Part shown: in pieces, positions 1-7,144 of the stretch | Position numbering within the stretch: position 1 is the first letter of the stretch | How the letters are laid out: the number at the start of each line of letters is the position of its first letter | Source: Lachnoclostridium sp. UBA2905 | GTDB taxonomy: Bacteria > Bacillota > Clostridia > Lachnospirales > Lachnospiraceae | Length of the DNA stretch: 14,949 bases | Assembly: GCA_002349525.1 (NCBI GenBank) | Contig: DEDL01000017.1 | Coordinates: 84,903 to 99,851 of the forward strand | Reading direction: 5' to 3' | Translations under genes and position numbers: made by a program | Notes under the pieces: model-generated | What the model was told of the DNA's origin: nothing | The model's database searches: none | The model's input: only the letters and a program-made list of their open reading frames with translations

Positions 1-42
1 CCCTTTCCAGGGGAGCCCCTTCAGCCACTTGGGTACTTCTCC
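1..42 (-). tRNA. tRNA-Ser(GGA), 5' part only (cut by window edge)
   Basis: Read leftward, 42-1 begins with acceptor strand GGAGAAG, followed by a class II D-arm (CCCAAGTGGCTGAAGGGGC) and an anticodon arm of stem CTCCC, loop CTGGAAA and the start of the matching GGGAG. The loop gives anticodon GGA, which reads UCC and UCU serine codons. The variable arm, T-arm and 3' end lie outside the window. It follows tRNA-Ser(TGA) on the same strand after a 118-nt gap. Confidence 0.88.
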
Positions 43-120
43 ATAATAAGCTTACAATCAGAATCATATTAATTCAAGGCTAACAGATAATCACAAAACG
101 TATACCTCTTTATATAACAA

Positions 121-154
121 AATGCAAAAACTCACTTGCGTAAATTTTTGCATT
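121..154 (-). terminator. AT-rich hairpin after tRNA-Ser(TGA)
   Basis: A perfect 10-bp inverted repeat (145-154 with 121-130, arm AATGCAAAAA) follows the T6 run that abuts the tRNA 3' end on the minus strand. It is low in GC, and its descending arm runs into TTTTGTTATAT, so it could act as a weak intrinsic terminator or a processing hairpin. The descending arm also contains a possible -35 (TTGCAT) spaced 17 nt from TATACG, so it may instead be part of a promoter for the next tRNA. Confidence 0.45.
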
Positions 155-160
155 AAAAAA

Positions 161-246
161 CGGAGAGGGAGGGATTCGAACCCTCGGTGCCTTGCGGCAC
201 GCCGGTTTTCAAGACCGGTGCACTAAGCCAGCTATGCGACCTCTCC
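161..246 (-). tRNA. tRNA-Ser(TGA)
   Basis: This is a complete 86-nt class II tRNA read from 246 to 161. The acceptor strand GGAGAGG pairs with CCTCTCC just before discriminator G. The anticodon arm is CCGGT-CTTGAAA-ACCGG with anticodon TGA (UCA codons). The long variable arm CGTGCCGCAAGGCACC and a T-arm carrying GGTTCGAATCC are present. No CCA is encoded; the gene ends in G followed by T6. A near-consensus promoter lies immediately upstream. Confidence 0.96.
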
Positions 247-261
247 TCAACTTGCTTTGCT

Positions 262-291
262 AGTATAACATCTAAAACCCAGTAATGTCAA
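262..291 (-). promoter_or_regulatory. sigma-A promoter of tRNA-Ser(TGA)
   Basis: On the minus strand a perfect TTGACA (291-286) is followed after 18 nt by TATACT (267-262). Transcription would start near 255, leaving a leader of under 10 nt before the tRNA, as expected for a stable-RNA promoter. Confidence 0.75.
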
Positions 292-382
292 CACTTTTTT
301 TTAATTCCTGATACAGACTTTTTGTCCGTTTTTTTATCTTTGGCAGTTAAATTGTTGTAAATGTTCGAATTGTATATACATT

Positions 383-1087
383 TCACTCATTTTCTACAAT
401 TCGTTTTGCAATATCAAAATCTTCAGGCGTTGTAAGCTTAATATTGTTGTAATCACCCATTGCAATTGCAACTTCTTTGCCTGTAACTCTTTTATATACC
501 ATTGCATCATCTGTTACAGGATAATACTCCTTCTCATTTTTCATAAAAATATCAAAGGCATCTTTTATGGCTTTATAACAAAATGTTTGTGGTGTCTGGA
601 CATTCCACAAAAAGCTTCTGTCCGGATATTTTGCCACATTACCTGCTTTATCAGCAACACATATTGTATCCTTACTTGGGACTGCCGGAATACAGGCACC
701 GCATTCCTTTACTTTTTCATATAATCTGTTAATCATATCTTCTCTGGCAAATGGTCTGGCACCATCATGTATCATTACATAATCCACACCTTCACCTTTC
801 ATAGCAAGAAGGCCATTATATACAGAATGGTATCTTTCCTTACCACCTGCAATTATCTGCGTAACTTTTTTATAATTATATGGTTTTACATAGTTATTCC
901 ATACATCATTTATCATATTCTCTGCAGTCACTATTATAATAGCTTTAACAGCCCCGGCATTTTCAAAGTTTTCTATTGAATAACGAAGTACTGTCTTGCC
1001 ACAGAGATCCATATACTGTTTTGGGACACTGCTGTTCATTCGTCTTCCACTTCCGGCAGACAATAAAACCACACCAATATCAGCCAT
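383..1087 (-). CDS. ispD: 2-C-methyl-D-erythritol 4-phosphate cytidylyltransferase
   Basis: This cytosolic enzyme transfers CMP from CTP to MEP, giving CDP-ME, in the non-mevalonate isoprenoid pathway. The 234-aa protein has the family's normal length. The nucleotide-binding motif SAGSGRRM (10-17) is followed by PKQ (22-24). HDGARPF (107-113), QTPQ (164-167), TDDA (192-195) and NIKLTTPEDF (215-224) match the IspD active-site blocks. Start ATG 1087 has GGAGAG six nt upstream. It is the last gene of rnz-tsaD-ispD, 17 nt after tsaD. The related TarI (ribitol-5-phosphate cytidylyltransferase) shares these motifs, but no TarJ partner is nearby, so IspD is preferred. No clear intrinsic terminator follows it. 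Confidence 0.92.
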   Translation of the reverse strand: MADIGVVLLSAGSGRRMNSSVPKQYMDLCGKTVLRYSIENFENAGAVKAIIIVTAENMINDVWNNYVKPYNYKKVTQIIAGGKERYHSVYNGLLAMKGEGVDYVMIHDGARPFAREDMINRLYEKVKECGACIPAVPSKDTICVADKAGNVAKYPDRSFLWNVQTPQTFCYKAIKDAFDIFMKNEKEYYPVTDDAMVYKRVTGKEVAIAMGDYNNIKLTTPEDFDIAKRIVENE

Positions 1088-1104
1088 TTTTATCTCTCCA
1101 TACT

Positions 1105-2196
1105 TTATTCAAACTTAAGATTAGGTACAGCATTTAATGTGTAATCGCTTCTTACACCCTTCATATATTCATAATAACCTGCTACCCCGATCATTGCTGC
1201 ATTGTCTGTACATAATACAGGTGATGGATAAAAAAGCTCAAGTCCGGCTTCCTTACATGCCTGGTCCATACCTGCCCTTAATGCTCCATTGCAGGCAACA
1301 CCACCGGCCATAACCACCTTATCATATCCAAGCTCCTTTGCTGCCTTAACAGTCCTTGTAACTAAAACATCAACAACTGCCTCCTGAAATGAAGCAGCTA
1401 TATCAGCCTTGTTATACTCTTCATGCTTCATATTGCAGCCGTTAACATAATTGAGTACCGCTGATTTGATTCCACTGAAGCTGAAGTCATATTCTGCCCC
1501 ATCTACATGTCCTCTTGGGAACTTAATGGCATCCTTATTGCCATCCCTGGCAAGCTTGTCAATCTTTGGTCCGCCGGGATACCCCAGTCCTATTGTTCTT
1601 GCCACCTTATCAAATGCTTCTCCGGCAGCATCGTCTCTTGTTCTTCCGATAATTCTGTATTCGCCATAATCCTTAATCTCAACAATATTGGTATGTCCAC
1701 CTGATACTACAAGACATACAAAAGGAGGCTTCAGATCCTTATGTTCAATATAATTAGCTGAAATGTGTCCGCCAATATGGTGAACCCCTACAAGTGGTTT
1801 ATTTTTAGCGTAGGCAATGGCCTTAGCTTCACCAACTCCCACTAAAAGTGAACCTACAAGCCCAGGTCCATAGGTAACGCATATTGCATCTATATCATCA
1901 AATGATGTGTGAGCTGATAAGAGAGCCTCCTCAATTACAGGATTAATAGATTTAATGTGTTTTCTGGATGCAATTTCCGGAACAACTCCACCATATATCT
2001 TGTGCACATCTATCTGTGAGGCAACAATATTTGATAAAACTTCTCTTCCATTATTAACAATTGCCGCTGCTGTTTCATCACATGAGCTTTCAATAGCGAG
2101 AATGTATACATCCCCCTCCTTTTTCTCATATGCTGTATCCTCTGATGCATCAAAAAATTTAATATCACTTTCTATTTCTCTATCTATATCGTTCAT
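1105..2196 (-). CDS. tsaD: tRNA N6-threonylcarbamoyladenosine transferase subunit TsaD
   Basis: TsaD (Kae1/YgjD family) is the catalytic subunit that moves threonylcarbamoyl from TC-AMP to A37 of ANN-decoding tRNAs, working with TsaB and TsaE. The ASKHA-fold motifs are intact: LAIESSCDET (33-42), the metal-binding HIGGH with His140 and His144, VSGGHTN (164-170), DDAAGEAFDKVAR (188-200), GYPGGP (205-210), FSFSGIKSA (238-246) and a C-terminal MAGGVACN and CTDNAAM. The 363-aa protein is longer than the usual 335-345 aa because about 30 acidic residues precede the first strand. No internal Met could trim this extension, and ATG 2196 has GAGGAG eight nt upstream, so it is real. It lies 30 nt after rnz and 17 nt before ispD. 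Its partners tsaB and tsaE are about 5 kb away on the same strand. Confidence 0.95.
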   Translation of the reverse strand: MNDIDREIESDIKFFDASEDTAYEKKEGDVYILAIESSCDETAAAIVNNGREVLSNIVASQIDVHKIYGGVVPEIASRKHIKSINPVIEEALLSAHTSFDDIDAICVTYGPGLVGSLLVGVGEAKAIAYAKNKPLVGVHHIGGHISANYIEHKDLKPPFVCLVVSGGHTNIVEIKDYGEYRIIGRTRDDAAGEAFDKVARTIGLGYPGGPKIDKLARDGNKDAIKFPRGHVDGAEYDFSFSGIKSAVLNYVNGCNMKHEEYNKADIAASFQEAVVDVLVTRTVKAAKELGYDKVVMAGGVACNGALRAGMDQACKEAGLELFYPSPVLCTDNAAMIGVAGYYEYMKGVRSDYTLNAVPNLKFE

Positions 2197-2226
2197 AGTA
2201 TTCTCCTCGCATTATGCTTGTATGAT

Positions 2227-3138
2227 TCATTCTTCTTCAAAATCAAGGGTAATGCTCTTTCTGTCCTTACCTGGAACTACCCTGTCGAATATTTTTGTAA
2301 CCTCATCCATATACTGGTCCACTCTCACAAATGATGGACTGTAATGCGTAAGCCACTGCTCCTTAACATTGGCAGCGCGTCCTATATCCGCCGCCTCGTA
2401 TATCGTCATATGTCGGTTCTGCTTTGCTTTTTCTTCCTTTTCCTTTTCTCCGTACATTCCCTCACATACAAACAAATCAGCATTCTTAGCCATCTCCGAA
2501 ATAAGAGGCACCGGTCTTGTATCTGTACAATAAGTAACCTTTATTCCCTTTCTTGGCTCACCAAGTACCATATCTGAAGTATATATTTCGCCTTCATATT
2601 CAACAACGTTACCCTTTTGAAGAGGATTCCAAAGATTAACCGGAATTCCCAGAGCCTTGGCTCTTTCAACCGAAAATTTGCCACCTCTTGGAATGATTAT
2701 ATTATAACCATAACAGGTTACACTATGGTTAACCTTAAATGCTTCGAGAATATATCCCTTCATCTCTAATCTCTCAACAGGTTCATATAACTCAATATAA
2801 TTAATATCAAAGGGAAGCCCCGGTGCAATAACTCTCAGGGAATTAATGACCTTAGCAAGTCCCTTTGGGCCAATCATTGTAAGTGGAGCCTTCCTGTCTG
2901 CATTGCCCATGGAAAGCAGCAGACCCGGAATTCCACTTACATGATCCCCATGATAATGTGTAAAACATATTGTATCAATTGGATTAACGCTCCAGCCTTT
3001 TTCTCTTATACTTACCTGTGTTCCTTCGCCACAGTCTATAAGAAGACTGCTACCGTTAAATCTTGTCATCAGTGAAGTCAGTGCCCTTCTTGGTAAAGGC
3101 ATCATTCCGCTTGTACCAAGTAAACAAACATCAAGCAT
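2227..3138 (-). CDS. rnz: Ribonuclease Z
   Basis: This zinc-dependent endonuclease of the metallo-beta-lactamase fold cuts 3' trailers from tRNA precursors. That fits a genome whose serine tRNAs lack encoded CCA. With the start used here (303 aa), the metal ligands are visible: HYHGDH (His61, His63, Asp65, His66), His138 in VNHSV, Asp206 in CTDT and His265 in THYSP. The flexible-arm region falls around 145-200. An upstream in-frame ATG exists at 3150, but its second codon is part of the Shine-Dalgarno (GAGGT), which is placed correctly for ATG 3138. The protein then begins MLDVCLLGT, the form expected for the family. It is the first gene of rnz-tsaD-ispD and has its own promoter. Confidence 0.94.
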   Translation of the reverse strand: MLDVCLLGTSGMMPLPRRALTSLMTRFNGSSLLIDCGEGTQVSIREKGWSVNPIDTICFTHYHGDHVSGIPGLLLSMGNADRKAPLTMIGPKGLAKVINSLRVIAPGLPFDINYIELYEPVERLEMKGYILEAFKVNHSVTCYGYNIIIPRGGKFSVERAKALGIPVNLWNPLQKGNVVEYEGEIYTSDMVLGEPRKGIKVTYCTDTRPVPLISEMAKNADLFVCEGMYGEKEKEEKAKQNRHMTIYEAADIGRAANVKEQWLTHYSPSFVRVDQYMDEVTKIFDRVVPGKDRKSITLDFEEE

Positions 3139-3170
3139 ACTATACCTCATTTCATTCTATAATTAATGAC

Positions 3171-3200
3171 AGTATAACATCTTGAAAAAATTAATGCAAA
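3171..3200 (-). promoter_or_regulatory. Putative promoter of rnz-tsaD-ispD
   Basis: On the minus strand TATACT (3176-3171) is preceded at 18 nt by TTTGCA (3200-3195). The -10 is good and the -35 is weak. It lies in the 72-nt gap between the GH31 stop and the rnz start, so rnz probably does not depend on GH31 transcription. Confidence 0.5.
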
Positions 3201-3210
3201 CAGACGGGGA

Positions 3211-5187
3211 CTAGAATGCGTTTATTATATCGCTTCCTTTTTTAACAAAGGCAATGAATTCATCTATTGCTGCCTGGCATTCTATCCATTTTTCTCCGCT
3301 TATTTCTTCTTTTGTTCTCGTATCTATCCACTGTCCCTTTGGAAGGTATACCTTTCTCTTTGTCTGGCCCTGTCCCGTAATTGGTGCAAAGAGAATATCC
3401 TCACCAAACATATACTGGTCCTCTAAGGTGTAGCATATTTCGTCATCATAATAGTCAAAGAACATTGGTCTCATAATTGGTGCTCCGGTTTCTGTTGTTA
3501 TGTCCATATATTTGCATATGTATGGTTTTAATCTGTTGCGTAGCTCCACAAGGTCTTTGAGTATCACATAATCTTCTTCTCCAAAGCTCCAGATTTCATT
3601 GTCTCCGCCACTCTTTTCAATAATACCCGGATGCCTCTCTACATATGTAGACTGTCTTTTTCTTGAACCATGAAGTCTCATTACCGGTGAGAACACACCA
3701 AACTGTGCCCATCTTACGACAAGCTCCTTAAAATAGTCACTTTCAATGTCAGCAAAGAGGAAGCCTCCAATATCACTGTTCCACCAAGGTATTCCGCACA
3801 TAGCCATTGAAAGACCTGTTTTAACACTCATTCTCAAAGCATCAAATGTTGAAACTATATCACCATTCCACACAAGGGAACCAAACTTCTGTGTTCCCGG
3901 ATAGGCAGCTCTTGTAAGTATAATAATGTCATCCTCTCCAGATTCTTTAAGTCCGTCATAAACCATTTTACTATAATAGTATGGATATAACATCGCAGTC
4001 TGTGCACCATTTCCTGCAAAGAACTTAAGGTTATTGAACTGCTGTGGATGAACCTCTGGTTCAGCTTCATCAAGCCAGAAATTACGTATTCCGTAATCAT
4101 AATAATTTTTCTTTAATATCTTCCATACATAAGGGCCTGTTGCAGGATTTGTAGGGTCAATAAATGTCTGCTGTCCATAAAAATCAAATGTTCCATACTG
4201 TCCATTTTCTGTTCTTATAAGCATATTTGCTTCGCTCATTTCGAAGTAATTCTCGCTTTTTGGATTAGTTGTAGGCCATACAGATACAACAGGCTCAATT
4301 CCCATTTCCTTTAATTCATCACACATTGCCTTAGGATCAGGCCAGTACTTTGGATCAAATTTCCATTCTCCCTGTTCTGTCCAGTGGAAATAATCAATTA
4401 CTATTGCAGCAATATCTATGCCCCTCTTTTTGTATTCTCTGCACACCTCTAACACTTCATCCTGGCTTTCATATCGAAGTTTACTCTGCCAGAAGCCTGC
4501 TGCCCACTTTGGAAACTGTGGTGCATATCCCGTAAGATCACAATATTTTTTCAATACAGCAGCTGGAGTCTTATCAGCATATACAAGGTAGTCAGCCTGA
4601 TATGCACTGTCTGCCACCCACATTGTATGATTGTTTGTTGTCTCACATCTTCCCGGTGCCGGATTATTCCACATAAAACCATAACCAAGTGAAGAATATA
4701 CTACAGGTACAGCTGATTTGGTATTGTAATGAAGAAGGTTTACAGTACTTCCCTTTCTGTCAAACTGATCCTCCTGCTCCTGTCCAAGACCATAAAAATG
4801 TTCTCCTTCATTTGCCTCAAAAATGACCTTTATCTGATAATGGTCGCCTTCCACATGAACATTACGTCCTGTGTATTCTCCCTCATATTTTGTTCTTAAT
4901 ATATCTTTTCCATCACGGTAATATGTTATTAATCCACCATACCATGGTTCTCCGGCTTCGATTTTTGCAGACATCATACCATTCTTAATATAGGCAGCTT
5001 TTTCATCACCACTTGTTTCAACCTCTGCGTCATCAGATGCAGGAAGAAGTGTCCAGTTCTCATCAAGTATCTTTCCGTTTTTGGTTGAACGGCATCTAAG
5101 ACAGTTACGTCCATATCCTTCAATTACTGTAAGTTCATCTTTTCGTTGAAATACCAGTTTATCCTTGTAAATTGTTATTTTTCCCAT
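3211..5187 (-). CDS. Glycoside hydrolase family 31 alpha-glycosidase (alpha-xylosidase/alpha-glucosidase type)
   Basis: This 658-aa retaining alpha-glycosidase has a GH31 N-terminal beta-sandwich (about 1-220), a (beta/alpha)8 barrel (about 225-560) and a C-terminal beta domain. The predicted nucleophile is Asp373 in FWLDEAEPE and the acid/base is Asp443 in VWNGDI. Barrel motifs AGFWQSKLRY (230-239), VIDYFHW (263-269), WWNSDIGGF (468-476) and MRLHGSRKR (503-511) are intact. The WLDEAEPE variant recalls the xyloglucan-associated alpha-xylosidases of GH31, but substrate cannot be fixed from motifs. No signal peptide is seen, so it is probably cytoplasmic and acts on imported oligosaccharides. 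ATG 5187 has AAGGAG about six nt upstream. It is transcribed divergently from an AraC-type regulator, its likely activator. No transporter gene is in the window. Confidence 0.9.
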   Translation of the reverse strand: MGKITIYKDKLVFQRKDELTVIEGYGRNCLRCRSTKNGKILDENWTLLPASDDAEVETSGDEKAAYIKNGMMSAKIEAGEPWYGGLITYYRDGKDILRTKYEGEYTGRNVHVEGDHYQIKVIFEANEGEHFYGLGQEQEDQFDRKGSTVNLLHYNTKSAVPVVYSSLGYGFMWNNPAPGRCETTNNHTMWVADSAYQADYLVYADKTPAAVLKKYCDLTGYAPQFPKWAAGFWQSKLRYESQDEVLEVCREYKKRGIDIAAIVIDYFHWTEQGEWKFDPKYWPDPKAMCDELKEMGIEPVVSVWPTTNPKSENYFEMSEANMLIRTENGQYGTFDFYGQQTFIDPTNPATGPYVWKILKKNYYDYGIRNFWLDEAEPEVHPQQFNNLKFFAGNGAQTAMLYPYYYSKMVYDGLKESGEDDIIILTRAAYPGTQKFGSLVWNGDIVSTFDALRMSVKTGLSMAMCGIPWWNSDIGGFLFADIESDYFKELVVRWAQFGVFSPVMRLHGSRKRQSTYVERHPGIIEKSGGDNEIWSFGEEDYVILKDLVELRNRLKPYICKYMDITTETGAPIMRPMFFDYYDDEICYTLEDQYMFGEDILFAPITGQGQTKRKVYLPKGQWIDTRTKEEISGEKWIECQAAIDEFIAFVKKGSDIINAF

Positions 5188-5244
5188 GTCTTTCTCCTTA
5201 TATTTTTAATCATAATCATAATTTTACTATGCACAAGCAATTAA

Positions 5245-5269
5245 GCCACTGCTGGCACGCATCATTATA
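5245..5269 (-). promoter_or_regulatory. GH31 promoter -10 and start-site dyad
   Basis: On the minus strand a consensus TATAAT (5269-5264) has no good -35 at 16-18 nt; a TGGACA sits 20 nt upstream. This is the pattern of an activator-dependent promoter. At the predicted start lies the dyad GCCA-N4-TGGC (5245-5256), a possible operator. The leader to ATG 5187 is about 70 nt. GCATCATT occurs twice on the plus strand, at 5259-5266 and 5313-5320, as candidate direct-repeat sites for the AraC-type protein. Confidence 0.4.
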
Positions 5270-5348
5270 TCTTATATGATATTGATTATTGTCCATGTAT
5301 TCTACTACTATTGCATCATTTTATAATACTATATTGACATATTCATGA

Positions 5349-5378
5349 TTGACATGTATTACACTGAAACATTATAAT
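5349..5378 (+). promoter_or_regulatory. Promoter of the AraC-type regulator
   Basis: Perfect TTGACA (5349-5354) and perfect TATAAT (5373-5378) are separated by 18 nt. The -35 lies within the second of two ATTGACAT copies (5333-5340 and 5348-5355), 15 nt apart, so a protein binding both copies could repress this promoter. The predicted start near 5385 leaves a leader of about 105 nt. Confidence 0.7.
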
Positions 5379-5413
5379 GTTATTAAATATCTTTGTTGAA
5401 TTATTGGTTATTA

Positions 5414-5451
5414 CACACCTCTTGCAAAGGTGTGAGTCTTCTCGACTGAGA
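5414..5451 (+). promoter_or_regulatory. Hairpins in the leader of the AraC-type gene
   Basis: A perfect 7-bp stem (CACACCT 5414-5420 with AGGTGTG 5428-5434) has a 7-nt loop. Immediately after it are two mutually exclusive 4-bp stems: AGTC 5435-5438 with GACT 5444-5447, or TCTC 5440-5443 with GAGA 5448-5451. No U-tract follows, so it is not a terminator. It could affect translation or mRNA stability. It matches no riboswitch I recognise. Confidence 0.35.
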
Positions 5452-5490
5452 TAAAATACTTCAACTATAACCCTTGCAGGAGGAATGGCT

Positions 5491-6372
5491 ATGTCGCTTA
5501 CTGAACAGATAAAACACGAAACAGCAGGAAGACCTTTTTCAATACACCACACAGATGTTTCACCTTCTGCCTGGTCAGCCCTTTATCTTCACTGCCATAC
5601 GGAACTTGAACTTTTTGTTTTGCAGGAAGGGGAGCTGTATGTATATATTGAAGATACAAGAATACATATGAAGTCTGGTGATGCACTTTTTATTCCAGGG
5701 GGACTTACTCATTATGCTGTTAAGGTTGCCAATGATGGTGAGCCATGTTCATTTGACGCCTTTGTGTTCATGCCTTCCATGATAATGGATATTATTCCTC
5801 CATATCTTAAAAGCTACATTAATCCCACATATTATACGTCTGCTGCCGGAATATGCCATATTAAAAAGAGCCAGTCCCAGACCGAAGAAGTTCTTGGTAA
5901 CATTGTTGGCATTATGAAGTACAAAAATGTCCCTGTAAAACAGTGTGAGCTTCTTATAAGGGGAAGACTTTTAGAAATATGGCAGGACCTGTACAATAAT
6001 TGTTTTTCAGGACTTGATATATCTGAAAAAGATTCCTATGCACCAGGAATCATAGACAAGAGTCTCACCCTGATAAATGATGAATATATGTACGACCATT
6101 CTCTTAAAGAGCTTGCTGATGCATGTGGTCTCAGCACAGGTCATTTTTGCCGTACCTTCAAAAATATTACCGGACTTTCACCCTTTAAGTATCTTACAAG
6201 AGTGCGTATAACAAAGGCCTGTGAGCTACTTACCCGTACAGACAAAAAAATAGCTGACATATCATCAGCCTGTGGCTTTAATAATATCAGCTACTTTAAC
6301 AGAACTTTTCTTGAAGTCATGAAGGAAACTCCTTCCTCCTACAGAAAGAACTACATAACTTCATTTTTATGA
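5491..6372 (+). CDS. AraC-family transcriptional regulator with cupin sensor domain
   Basis: This 293-aa regulator probably controls the divergent GH31 gene in response to a sugar. The N-terminal cupin sensor (about 15-110) contains LYLHCHTELELFVLQEGE (31-48) and SGDALFIPGGLTHYA (62-76). The C-terminal AraC DNA-binding domain carries two helix-turn-helix units, about 207-226 (LKELADACGLSTGHFCRTF) and 255-277 (ADISSACGFNNISYFNRTF), then the family ending ETPSSYRK. AGGAGG at 5478-5483 is only 1 nt from ATG 5485 but 7 nt from ATG 5491, so the latter is the start. The 3' end overlaps the convergent Cys-rich gene by 22 bp. The ligand is unknown. Confidence 0.9.
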   Translation: MSLTEQIKHETAGRPFSIHHTDVSPSAWSALYLHCHTELELFVLQEGELYVYIEDTRIHMKSGDALFIPGGLTHYAVKVANDGEPCSFDAFVFMPSMIMDIIPPYLKSYINPTYYTSAAGICHIKKSQSQTEEVLGNIVGIMKYKNVPVKQCELLIRGRLLEIWQDLYNNCFSGLDISEKDSYAPGIIDKSLTLINDEYMYDHSLKELADACGLSTGHFCRTFKNITGLSPFKYLTRVRITKACELLTRTDKKIADISSACGFNNISYFNRTFLEVMKETPSSYRKNYITSFL

Positions 6373-6572
6373 AATACCTTTACTGGTATTGCGAACTTTT
6401 CTATCATGGAATCATAACAATTTTCACACATTACAAATTTGTGGCAAACCAGGTCTTTTTTCGAAAAAAATCCCCATTCCTTAACTGCTTCAAATGCATC
6501 CTCCATTAATATTCCATTCTCACATCTGAGCCTTCTGCCACAGACATTACATCTTATATCATTCATTCCCAT
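6351..6572 (-). CDS. Small Cys-rich, putative zinc-ribbon protein
   Basis: I do not recognise the family. This 73-aa protein has two CxxC knuckles, Cys8-Cys11 (RCNVCGRRL) and Cys49-Cys52 (MCENCYD), plus Cys17, Cys43 and His44. This suggests one structural Zn2+ in a treble-clef or ribbon fold. A longer frame begins with TTG at 6587, but its first codons are the Shine-Dalgarno GGAGG itself, which is 8 nt from ATG 6572. It starts 80 nt after the rimI stop with no convincing promoter between, so it is probably the last gene of the tsaE-tsaB-rimI operon. Its last 22 bp overlap the end of the convergent araC-like gene. A nucleic-acid or protein adaptor role is only a guess. Confidence 0.7.
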   Translation of the reverse strand: MGMNDIRCNVCGRRLRCENGILMEDAFEAVKEWGFFSKKDLVCHKFVMCENCYDSMIEKFAIPVKVFHKNEVM

Positions 6573-6652
6573 CAAGGTTTCCTCCAATCGACCTGTACTT
6601 TAACAATATAACTATACTATTTTGCTGCCGAATCGTATATAAGTAAATAATG

Positions 6653-7090
6653 TCAATATCTCTTCCACATAATACATGCATCTTCCACCGGATTTCTATA
6701 GTAGTTCTTTCTTATGCCCTCTAACACAAATCCGTTCTTCTGGTAGAGCCTGATTGCTGCCTCATTGCTGCTTCTGACTTCAAGAGCAAACTTTGTTATG
6801 CTCTTTTTTGAACCATGAGCCAACAGCTCCTTTAAGAGCTTATCTGCGATTCCCTGTCTTCTGTATTTTTTAGCTACAGCAATATCAGTTATATCAGCTG
6901 TACCAATGCTCATGGTAAGTATGGCAAAGCCTGCAATTTTTTTAGTATCCTCATCTTCCCAGACAAGAGCATAATCATTCTCACTTGCCACTGACTGCCT
7001 AAAAAGATTCTCGCTCCAGGGGTCAGTAAATGACATAAGCGCAACGTTATGTACCTCTCTAATATCTTTTTCAGTCATCTGTCTTATCAT
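6653..7090 (-). CDS. rimI: Ribosomal protein S18-alanine N-acetyltransferase RimI
   Basis: This GNAT acetyltransferase is expected to acetylate the N-terminal alanine of ribosomal protein S18 using acetyl-CoA. The 145-aa protein is of normal length. Motif A is DITDIAVAKKYRRQGIA (66-82), with acetyl-CoA loop RRQGIA. LEVRSSNEAAIRLYQKNGF (103-121) holds the glutamate and tyrosine typical of the RimI active site. Its position directly after tsaB is the classic bacterial order and separates it from generic GNATs. ATG 7090 is preceded by AGGCGG at 6 nt. An in-frame TAA lies two codons upstream, ending the minicistron at 7094-7144. The TTGACA at its stop codon has no matching -10, so it is not called a promoter. 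Confidence 0.92.
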   Translation of the reverse strand: MIRQMTEKDIREVHNVALMSFTDPWSENLFRQSVASENDYALVWEDEDTKKIAGFAILTMSIGTADITDIAVAKKYRRQGIADKLLKELLAHGSKKSITKFALEVRSSNEAAIRLYQKNGFVLEGIRKNYYRNPVEDACIMWKRY

Positions 7091-7093
7091 CAG

Positions 7094-7144
7094 TTACCGC
7101 CTTTCCCTCTCATGGCTTTCCCTCTCATGGCTTTTCCTTCTCAT
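7094..7144 (-). CDS. 16-codon minicistron between tsaB and rimI (may be fortuitous)
   Basis: Its ATG overlaps the tsaB stop (ATGA, TGA at 7143-7141). It encodes MRRKSHERESHERERR and stops at TAA 7096-7094, three nt before the rimI ATG and in the same frame as rimI. It is made almost entirely of the purine-rich tandem repeat. It could couple rimI translation to tsaB, or simply be a by-product of the repeat. No function is claimed for the peptide. Confidence 0.3.
   Translation of the reverse strand: MRRKSHERESHERERR

Noticed and set aside
300..340. Hairpin ACAGAC-TTTTT-GTCCGT followed by T7 on the plus strand, as a terminator
   Set aside because: The T-run lies on the plus side, where no upstream rightward gene exists, and the plus-strand stem has an A-C mismatch. 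On the strand of ispD the stem is preceded by A7 and not followed by a T-run, so it does not fit a terminator of ispD.
3855..4100. Leftward 81-aa reading frame inside the GH31 gene, and similar frames opposite or inside other genes
   Set aside because: They lie wholly within strongly supported genes, have no ribosome-binding site in a sensible position, and their sequences look like out-of-frame translation.
5414..5451. Riboswitch or attenuator in the AraC-type leader
   Set aside because: The stems are short, no terminator alternative with a T-run exists, and the sequence matches no riboswitch consensus I know; it was kept only as an unexplained leader hairpin.
3211..6372. GH31-AraC module as part of a mobile element
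   Set aside because: No integrase, transposase, flanking inverted or direct repeats, or tRNA attachment-site duplication is visible at its borders; only gene order suggests insertion.
6640..6660. TTGACA at the rimI stop codon as a promoter for the Cys-rich gene
   Set aside because: No acceptable -10 is found 16-18 nt downstream on that strand; the nearest TATACG is at 11 nt.
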